From the NCBI GenBank assembly GCA_000818945.1, contig KN805401.1, positions 86,196-97,868 on the forward strand: a stretch of DNA of 11,673 bases, in the 5' to 3' direction. Numbering within the stretch: the stretch's first letter is position 1; each line of letters starts with the position of its first letter. This document shows, in pieces, positions 1-6,600 of the stretch. Below the pieces are notes generated by a model. That model had not been told where the DNA came from. It saw only the letters and a program-made list of their open reading frames with translations, and made no database searches. The translations under genes and the position numbers were made by a program. The DNA comes from Schizochytrium sp. CCTCC M209059. Its lineage: Eukaryota > Sar > Bigyra > Thraustochytrida > Thraustochytriidae.

Positions 1-930
1 ACCTTGAAATACTCACAAGGACGCTACGAGGAGGCCTTGGCGTACTACGAGGAAGCGCTGTCGATTCGTAAGGAAAGTCTTGGCGACCGGCATCCCGATG
101 TGGCAACCACGCTCAACAACATCGCCAGCGTGTATAACTCACAAGGCCGCTACGAGGAGGCCTTGGCGAAGTACGAGGAAGCGCTGTCGATCAAGAAGGA
201 AAGTCTTGGCGACCGGCATCCCGAAGTGGCGAACACGCTCTACAACATCGCCTACATGTATGACTCGCAAGGCCGCTACGAGGAGGCCTTGGCGTACTAC
301 GAGGAAGCGCTGTCGATTCGCAAGGAAAGTCTTGGCGACCGGCATCCCGATGTGGCGACCACGCTCAACAACATCGCTAATGTGTATTACTCACAAGGCC
401 GCTACAAGAAGGCCTTGGCGTACTACGAGGAAGCGCTGTCGATTCGCAAGGAAAGTCTTGGCGACCGGCATCCCGATGTGGCGACCACGCTCAACAACAT
501 CGCTAATGTGTATTACTCACAAGGCCGCTACAAGAAGGCCTTGGCGTACTACGAGGAAGCGCTGTCGATTCGCAAGGAAAGTCTTGGCGACCGGCATCCC
601 GATGTGGCGACCACGCTCAACAACATCGCTAATGTGTATTACTCACAAGGCCGCTACAAGAAGGCCTTGGCGTACTACGAGGAAGCGCTGTCGATTCGCA
701 AGGAAAGTCTTGGCGACCGGCATCCCGATGTGGCGACCACGCTCAACAACATCGCTAATGTGTATTACTCACAAGGCCGCTACAAGAAGGCCTTGGCGTA
801 CTACGAGGAAGCGCTGTCGATTCGCAAGGAAAGTCTTGGCGACCGGCATCCCGATGTGGCGACCACGCTCAACAACATCGCTAATGTGTATTACTCATTT
901 AACAAGGATTGGCAAGTCACTTTACGATGA
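1..930 (+). CDS. TPR-repeat protein, kinesin light chain/nephrocystin-3 type (5' partial)
   Basis: The frame is open from the left edge to a TGA at 928-930, so the start lies outside the window; the TTG at 4 is just an internal codon. The protein is almost entirely seven tandem 42-residue TPR units (DNA 13-894). Each has the form SQGRYEEALAYYEEALSIR, then a KESLGDRHPDV turn, then helix ATTLNNIANVYY. This 42-residue unit with a G-D-x-HP-x-VA turn is the kinesin-light-chain/nephrocystin-3 class, which forms superhelical peptide-binding scaffolds, usually cytosolic. Units 4-7 are identical in DNA. After unit 7 the frame leaves the TPR pattern at once (SFNKDWQVTLR, stop), with no capping helix. 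The first three codons (T-L-K) also differ from the repeat, so an exon edge or a diverged unit may lie at the left border. The family call is firm. The cargo or partner is unknown, and the 3' end may be truncated or mis-assembled. Confidence 0.85.
   Translation, partial: TLKYSQGRYEEALAYYEEALSIRKESLGDRHPDVATTLNNIASVYNSQGRYEEALAKYEEALSIKKESLGDRHPEVANTLYNIAYMYDSQGRYEEALAYYEEALSIRKESLGDRHPDVATTLNNIANVYYSQGRYKKALAYYEEALSIRKESLGDRHPDVATTLNNIANVYYSQGRYKKALAYYEEALSIRKESLGDRHPDVATTLNNIANVYYSQGRYKKALAYYEEALSIRKESLGDRHPDVATTLNNIANVYYSQGRYKKALAYYEEALSIRKESLGDRHPDVATTLNNIANVYYSFNKDWQVTLR
13..894 (+). repeat. Tandem 126-bp repeat array, 7 units
   Basis: Units begin at 13, 139, 265, 391, 517, 643 and 769, each 126 bp and in frame (42 codons). 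Units 391-516, 517-642, 643-768 and 769-894 are base-for-base identical by direct reading. Unit 265-390 differs from them at only three positions (TCG for TCA, and GAGGAG for AAGAAG). Units 1 and 2 are more diverged. Even synonymous sites do not differ, which points to very recent unequal crossing-over or gene conversion rather than selection on the protein alone. The true copy number may be misjudged in a short-read assembly. Confidence 0.97.
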
Positions 931-1373
931 AGAGGGTTTTCCAAAGGCATCAGAGGTTTCTTTTTCTTTCATTTTTGGGGAAGGAGGGGGGGGGGAAGTT
1001 TTGGATCTGGTTTTTCCCTCTGATGCTACACGCGCTACGGGTGCTCGAAACATTGCAATTGTCGAAAGCCCTGTTTAAAATGTGTGGCTGGAGGAGATAG
1101 CCTCTCACTTTTCGTTTGCAAGAGCAATTTCAAGGCCCAAAAGAATCATCGCTTTGCGTAGAAGAACCACAATCTTGACGAAACTTCATGACTCAAATAC
1201 GCACATGTATTCGCATGCATGCTGACCAGCAGTCGAGTTTGTCGTTCTCGTCTTTGTTTGTCGTCGTCGCTGGCGTTGGAGTCGAAGACAAGCTCTTCAC
1301 GATACGATCACCACGACCCAAGAAGTTGCTGACCAAGTGGTTCCTGTTCGAAGTGAGTTCGTGTCGGTAGCAG
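931..1373. other. Spacer after the TPR gene, no convincing gene
   Basis: This is the presumed 3' flank of the TPR gene. It contains a pyrimidine-rich stretch (about 957-977) and an uninterrupted G10 tract at 986-995. I see no AATAAA. A 60-codon open frame at 1188-1370 has no recognisable features. A GTGAGT (1353-1358), a good splice-donor match, lies just before the candidate secreted ORF, but no partner acceptor could be chosen. Confidence 0.5.
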
Positions 1374-1748
1374 ATGACGAATCAGATGCTCGCGAAGCCG
1401 CGCAGGTCGTACGCGCCGTCGCCGCTGATGGTAGCGGTCCTGCTACTAGTACTGCAAGGCATACGAAACGTAGGTGCCAAACAATCCGCCCCATCTCCCA
1501 CGCTCATCAAAGAAACGCTCTGCTCTTCAGGTTCGCACCCAAGGCAACCTCTATCTCTAAGACATGTCAGTCTGAGTGAATGCGGAGATTCCGACTTCAT
1601 TTCGCTTCGCATGAACGGCCCATCCTCATTCCTCACGAGTCCATCCCTTTCGGCGCTCAAGAGTGATGGGAGGCTTCGAGGCGACATCAATCTTTCCATT
1701 CATCACCTTTGCGTGGTGGGTGATCATCCTGGGACCTGTTTTTTGTAG
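1374..1748 (+). CDS. Possible small secreted protein (124 aa), unrecognised
   Basis: I do not recognise this protein. ATG 1374 opens 124 codons ending at TAG 1746-1748. The N-terminus looks like a classical signal peptide: basic residues to about 11 (KPRRSY), a hydrophobic core at 18-30 (LMVAVLLLVLQGI), and a small-residue site NVGA with likely cleavage after A35. The mature part of about 89 residues has four cysteines (50, 70, 113, 122), enough for two disulfides, and no further membrane segment. Early codons are mostly G/C-ending, as in the confident genes here. Against it: the ORF is short, has no known domain, is isolated in a spacer, and other frames are also open (1337-1579 plus, 1382-1699 minus). 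It could also be the first exon of a longer gene. Confidence 0.4.
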   Translation: MTNQMLAKPRRSYAPSPLMVAVLLLVLQGIRNVGAKQSAPSPTLIKETLCSSGSHPRQPLSLRHVSLSECGDSDFISLRMNGPSSFLTSPSLSALKSDGRLRGDINLSIHHLCVVGDHPGTCFL

Positions 1749-1835
1749 AAAAAAGGTACCAACTCATCACAAGCAAACAAAGTTGATACAAGCGTTTTAT
1801 AGAATTTTCCAAAATGAATGACAGGTATAGATAGA

Positions 1836-1851
1836 TAGGCCTATAGGCCTA
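1836..1851. repeat. 16-bp perfect palindrome TAGGCCTATAGGCCTA
   Basis: The sequence equals its own reverse complement. It consists of two TAGGCCTA half-units, each itself palindromic, sharing no bases. It lies in the AT-rich spacer about 285 bp upstream of the transporter-like ATG. It could be a dimeric protein-binding site or chance; the window gives no functional clue. Confidence 0.9.
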
Positions 1852-2054
1852 GGACGTAACGACGAGACTCGCGGCTTTTCCAGAAGCAAGAGTCTCCGGA
1901 AGAATGTCTTTGCTAGTAATTAATCACACAAAAAAAACATTATGCTACATATGCTGGTTATGGCTGTTGAGCGCTTCCAACGTTGTCGTGCAATAGCCTA
2001 CCATGGGTCGTACAATCAGGCTCCGTCTCTATCGCACTCCTCCAAAAACATTGC

Positions 2055-2059
2055 CCAAT
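2055..2059 (+). promoter_or_regulatory. CCAAT box candidate
   Basis: CCAAT lies 77 bases before the ATG at 2137, on the same strand. The position is plausible for a eukaryotic promoter element, but a 5-base match is weak evidence alone. Confidence 0.2.
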
Positions 2060-2136
2060 GAAAGTCCGTTTCGCGCGGTTTCATCTCTGCCCTTCACAAC
2101 GTCGCCCGGCAAACTTGAAGTCCAAAACTCGAAGAC

Positions 2137-3156
2137 ATGAACTTGTCCCGCGACACGGACGCCTCGCGCTCCGCAGGCGAGCGCGAGGGCTGCGCACGTA
2201 AAAGCCTGAATCCCTTCGACTCCGACGCAAGCGCAGAGCCGTCGGAATCCGGCTCGGACCCGGAAAACCTACTATCGCCCGGAAGCGAAGACGACTATGG
2301 TGCCTGGACCCATGTGGACAAGGCCGGCGAGAGCCCCGTTGAGGATGACCTCGAAGAAGACGCCGAGGAAACCGAGGTCAAGGGAGCAGAGCGCGAAGAG
2401 CAGTATGACGACATTTTGAGACGAAGCGCTGCTCTCTTTGGCGGTTTTGCGATTCTGCAACTCATCGCGGCGCTCGCGTCGCAGAGTTTGGCCCTCCTGA
2501 GCGACGCAGCGTCCATGCTTGTGGACACCATGTCGTACGGGCTCAATCTATACGCGGAGCAACGCAAACGCAGACAGCGCCTCTCTGCTCTGGATCTCGT
2601 TCGTCTCGAGGTCTTCGTACCGCTCTTCAGCGCTGCCTGCCTCACATTTATCTTGATTGCAGTCTGCTGGGCAGCGCTTGCAGACCTCGCTCAGCCGCAG
2701 AGCCCCGGCGGCAAGACCGTGCGTGAAGGCTGGCCGCTCATTTTTGCGTCTGCCAACCTTGCTATCGACCTTGTATGTGCGTGGCGCTTCCTTCGCCGCG
2801 CGCAGGGGAACCCTCTCGAATTTGTCATGTCTTCATCGACTTCACAAGGCCGTTCCTGGATCGAAGACAGCTCGCCGCGCAATGTCAACATGTGCTCAGC
2901 GTGGACGCACATCATCGCTGACACCTTGCGCAGCATCACTGTGCTCTGCGCCTCCCTTCTTGCGGGCTTGCACCCCAATTGGAATCCAAACAGAGTTGAC
3001 AGCTTTGCAGCATTGGTGGTGAGCGCCATCATCTTCATGGTCACGATACCCTTGCTCGTTTCTGCGTGGCGCAAGTATGGCGTGCTTCTCGACAGCTGGC
3101 GCGACAGCTTTCACTCGGATTCGGCAGACGAATCAAAAGGCATGCTATCTTCGTGA
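2137..3156 (+). CDS. Cation diffusion facilitator (ZnT/CDF)-like membrane protein, 339 aa, atypical
   Basis: ATG 2137 is the first ATG after an in-frame TGA at 2116-2118. Residues 1-95 are hydrophilic and acidic (DDLEEDAEETE at 70-80), probably cytosolic. Six membrane helices follow at about 97-115, 117-138, 156-182, 199-219, 255-278 and 287-310. Helix 2 (SLALLSDAASMLVD) and helix 5 (NVNMCSAWTHIIADTLRS) closely match ZnT transporters, which exchange Zn or other divalent cations for protons across membranes. In ZnTs the A-site is HxxxD or DxxxD in helix 2 plus HxxxD in helix 5. Here helix 5 is intact (H258, D262), but helix 2 has S126 in place of the first ligand, with D130 kept. The 4-5 loop is not His-rich. 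Only about 28 residues follow helix 6, so the usual 80-100-residue C-terminal domain is missing. It may be an altered-specificity transporter, a non-transporting partner or a regulator. Family call fairly sure, activity unknown. Confidence 0.8.
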   Translation: MNLSRDTDASRSAGEREGCARKSLNPFDSDASAEPSESGSDPENLLSPGSEDDYGAWTHVDKAGESPVEDDLEEDAEETEVKGAEREEQYDDILRRSAALFGGFAILQLIAALASQSLALLSDAASMLVDTMSYGLNLYAEQRKRRQRLSALDLVRLEVFVPLFSAACLTFILIAVCWAALADLAQPQSPGGKTVREGWPLIFASANLAIDLVCAWRFLRRAQGNPLEFVMSSSTSQGRSWIEDSSPRNVNMCSAWTHIIADTLRSITVLCASLLAGLHPNWNPNRVDSFAALVVSAIIFMVTIPLLVSAWRKYGVLLDSWRDSFHSDSADESKGMLSS

Positions 3157-3656
3157 GGTGTGATTCCATCATCTCAAAATGCAAAGCAGATGAAAGCTCG
3201 ACGAGATTGTTTCTGTATCCGTGACTCGGAAACGGGAGAAAAACTCGGCTTCACGCTCGTCTAGCCACAAGAATGACTCGACTCAACAGCCGGCACAAAA
3301 TCGATTCTCGTTCCCGCATCACACCACTATTTGCGACATTTCGTTCGTCAAGCCATAAAATTTGACTCGCATTACGTTCGTCAAGCCACAAGCTTTGACT
3401 CGAGGGCCGCCACAAGACGACCCTCGTCCACGCATCAATCTAATTCCTGTACACTTAGTAATCTAATCTGTATGTAAGATGCCGATGAATTTGCAAGCAA
3501 AGAGAATATGAATACGATCCACCGCTTGGATACGATCGTGCACAAAGGCTCCGATAAAAAGGAAGAAAGGAAGCAAGTTCGGCAGTAATGAATACCAAAG
3601 CTTTCATATGGTCTACCAAGTGCATCGGAACAGCAGAAGACGCAGAGAATAATCGC
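3157..3656. other. Spacer between convergent genes (shared 3' flanks)
   Basis: The transporter-like gene ends at 3156 on the plus strand and the FHA/Sfi1 gene ends at 3657 on the minus strand, so both 3' untranslated regions must lie here. I see no canonical AATAAA on either strand. The notable content is a set of three imperfect repeats between 3254 and 3402. Open frames in 3455-3694 (minus) and from 3588 (plus) have no recognisable features. Confidence 0.6.
3254..3402. repeat. Three imperfect 27-28-bp direct repeats
   Basis: Copies lie at 3254-3280, 3342-3369 and 3375-3402. The shared form is CGTTCGTCAAGCCACAAG, two or three variable bases, then TGACTCG. The last two are 33 bp apart start to start and differ at a few bases; the first is more diverged (CGCTCGTCTAGCC). 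GTCAA near the start and TTTGAC near the end of the later copies give each weak internal dyad symmetry. No transposon ends or coding capacity accompany them. Confidence 0.75.
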
Positions 3657-6600
3657 TCACGCGCTTGGTTCGCTTGTCGCAAGCAAATGGCCAAGCGCTT
3701 CTTCGATAGTGAGCGATCGCGCTCGATGGCTCAATGGAAAGAGAGCAGTGGCTCGTCGAACGTGCTCGCTCAGGCCATTTCGAGCACGAAGATCCTCGAG
3801 TTGAGCACGGAGTGTCCGAACCGCTTCGCGAAGTTTGGTTTGCTGCGATACCTCCTCAAACTTTTGCACGAGCAACTCATGTTCCTGTCGTAAACGCATA
3901 TGCGCCTCTCCCAAGTCTCGTAGTCGCGCACGTGCTTTACTTTCTGATTTTCGGGAGGCGCCGACCTGCGCACGTAAGAGCGCCAGAGCCTCCGTTCCTG
4001 CAACAGAATTTTGATAGCTGTCCACACGGCCTGCTTGTACGGACAGAAGCTCGTTGAGCTTATCGAGTCTACGCTCTGCGTCGCGAGAGTATGACTCAAG
4101 CCGCTGTCTCTCTCGAGCCGCGGCCCGCTGCACTTGCTTGAGCTCATGCTCGAGATCATCCCTTTCGCGGCACACGGCCCTCAGATTCTTTGCTGCAGCC
4201 CTTTCCTGCTCGGTACTTACTCTTCGGACGGCGTCGAGCTCCCCGCGAAGAGCGTCGATTTCCTGCAAGTGCTTGATGACCAGGCCTCGTGATTGTTTTG
4301 CAGACTTTGCTTCCCCTTCGCTCGCCGGCACCACAATCTTGGCCAAAAGCTTGCGTTTGTGCTCTTCTCTCTTGGCCAGCGTCTGCACTTGGCCAAGAAG
4401 AGCCTCAATCAGCATTTGTTGTTGTTCTTCCAAGGTCATTTCTGGACCTTCTGCCACACTAGTCTCGCGCAAAGCTGCACGCGGGTCTCCAAACCGCAAA
4501 ACCTCTTTGCGATTATCCTGCTGTTGCTCGAGGGCATTCGTTCCGCTCCGAGCTTGGTTCATGGAAGTGTTCTCTTGGTTTTCATCACCATTGGCCACCG
4601 AAGCACTCGCTCGTCGGGACTTTCTCCGCTTACTTTTGCGGCCCTTGCGGCTCATACGTGTCGCCCCACTACTTAAAGGAGATGTTACTGCTGCGCGCAA
4701 CGGCGAGCGGTTCGCGCTTGGACTCGCGGGACTCACTTCGTCCATGGGCAAGGATTCATCGCCTACGGGGACATCAAAGCCGTCATCTTTCGAAAAAGCA
4801 AAGGCTTTATCGCCGCCGCCGCCGCCATGTTCTCCTTCAGCATCAAAGTCTAGTGTAAGCTCACCTTGATCGGCTAAAAGTCGATTGGAGCGCTCGGCAA
4901 GTTCGCGAACCTTCCCAGACACGCGAAGTCGAGCTTGTGCAAGCTCACGATCACCAATATAGTGCTCGTACAGTGCACGCCACCCCATCTTGAGAACGAA
5001 GACTTTCATGCGCCGTAGGATACGGCGCATGCTGCTGCGCTGCGCTTCGTTCAATCTTGTACCATCAGCCCAAGCTGCAAAGACCGCACGTAGGGTTCGC
5101 GAGGTCAAGCGTTGACTGAGTCCTAATTCACCGGCACGCCGTAAGATAACAAGCTCGCGCCAGCCGAAGAAAGCCGCCTTCAACACTCGGCTTGCACACC
5201 GGCTAGAAAGCTCACTCACGCGCTTTGTTTGCTGTCCCTCTGCTGCCCACAACGTGAAGGTTTCTCGCAGCAGGCGAATTTCTGCACGAGCTCGTAAAAT
5301 CTCGAGATGCTGTCGACGACGAGCACCAGCCTCTCGAGCAACGCGCCTCCATTGCCGTAGAATCTGCCCGACTCGCATTCGAATACGTAATTTTGCCTCA
5401 AAACGCAGAAGCTTGCCACGCTGCCGAACCAGAACTCCTTGTATACGTGCCCACACTCGCCAATGCCCAAAGGCACGTCGCGTGGAATGCCTAAAGTGCT
5501 GCTTAATGCAGCGGACCAAGGCTCCGCATCTGCGTCTCGAAAGCTCAAGCCTCGCCTCCAAATGCGCGTGCTCGCCGTCATCGAGACCTTCGTGCTTGCG
5601 CCAGCGCACAAAAGCCCACCAAAGTTGCATAATGCGCCTTGTTCGACACATGTGCATGAGCGCTTTCTGTCGAATGCGCTTTGCATGGATGACTCGATGC
5701 TTCCACGCGCGAAACGAGGCCCAGGCAAGCTGACGTCGCGTCCTCTGGTTCTTCTCGGCAACGATGGTTCCATATGCCTCAAAGATCTTCAAGACACGAT
5801 CATGAGTATGCTGTGCCGATACGTGTGCGCGCCATGCCAGCCATACCTTGATTTTGACTGTATGCGAACGGCGAGCCACAACAGCGCGTAAATGCTCTCG
5901 CCGCTTTGCACGCTCACGAGAAGCCTGCGAACTCCACGCGCGTAGTGTCACGCGAAGTTGTCTTCGTTGGTGCAAAGCATGTTTGAGCCTGTAAAAGGCA
6001 CGCTGCTGTAGAGTTGAGTCTGCATATCGCGCACTGGTAAAATGAAGAACCCGTCTTGTGCGGCGCCCCTCATTCAGAGATTGTCGCCACACGGTAAATA
6101 TGAGCCGCAAGTGCTCGTGCTGCAGATGCCGGAGAGACCGCGTTGCACGTTTCTTGCGAAAGCTCGCAAGTCGTGTTGAATGCTGCCATTTGGCAAAGGC
6201 ATTTGCAAGGACAACCTTGCCAGGCCGTTGCACAAGCACAGATCGGACCCCTCCAAACCATGCTGCAACAAGGACGAGATGATGCGCATGGCTCTCGTTT
6301 CCTGTCAGGTCCACATGACTTGCTTCGTGGCACACATTGGGTGCGGTGTCATAGCTTCGCAAGCTCACATCTTGCGTCACTTCATCTTGGCTCAAGGAAG
6401 CCGTAACACCCACGGTCTGAGCCTTGCTCGCGTCGGACGACCCTCTCGCGCGGAATGGAGCGTCTTCCGCGCTTGTCACAGGATCCTTCAACTTAGTTTC
6501 TTTCTGCAAAGCCTCAGTGCTAGTCTTAGCCCTTGCAGCTTCCTCCTCAGCGACAACAGCGCGACATTTGGCTTCTTCAAGCTGCGTCCGCAGCCGATGA

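Larger units (their letters stand above)
1749..2136. other. AT-rich spacer and presumed promoter/5' leader of the transporter-like gene
   Basis: No gene is supported here. The stretch is visibly more AT-rich than the flanking coding DNA, with an A8 run at 1930-1937, TTTTATAGAA-like sequence near 1795 and TAATTAAT near 1918. It holds a 16-bp perfect palindrome at 1836-1851. A CCAAT motif lies at 2055-2059, about 80 bp before ATG 2137. Short open frames here look like noise. Confidence 0.5.

Noticed and set aside
391..894. Regular direct repeats considered as a CRISPR array
   Set aside because: The units are 126 bp with no unique spacers and code for TPR repeats in frame.
80..1078. Long plus-strand frame of Arg/Thr-rich protein overlapping the TPR gene
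   Set aside because: Because the repeat unit is a multiple of three, every frame of it repeats without stops. The product is a low-complexity shadow of the TPR frame.
2295..2645. Minus-strand 116-codon frame inside the transporter-like gene
   Set aside because: The plus strand there encodes clear ZnT-like helices, and the antisense frame is Ser/Arg low complexity.
4054..4869. 271-codon plus-strand frame, Ser/Leu/Arg-rich
   Set aside because: It is antisense to the coiled-coil and basic parts of the FHA/Sfi1 gene. Its composition is what the complement of Glu/Arg/Ala-rich codons gives.
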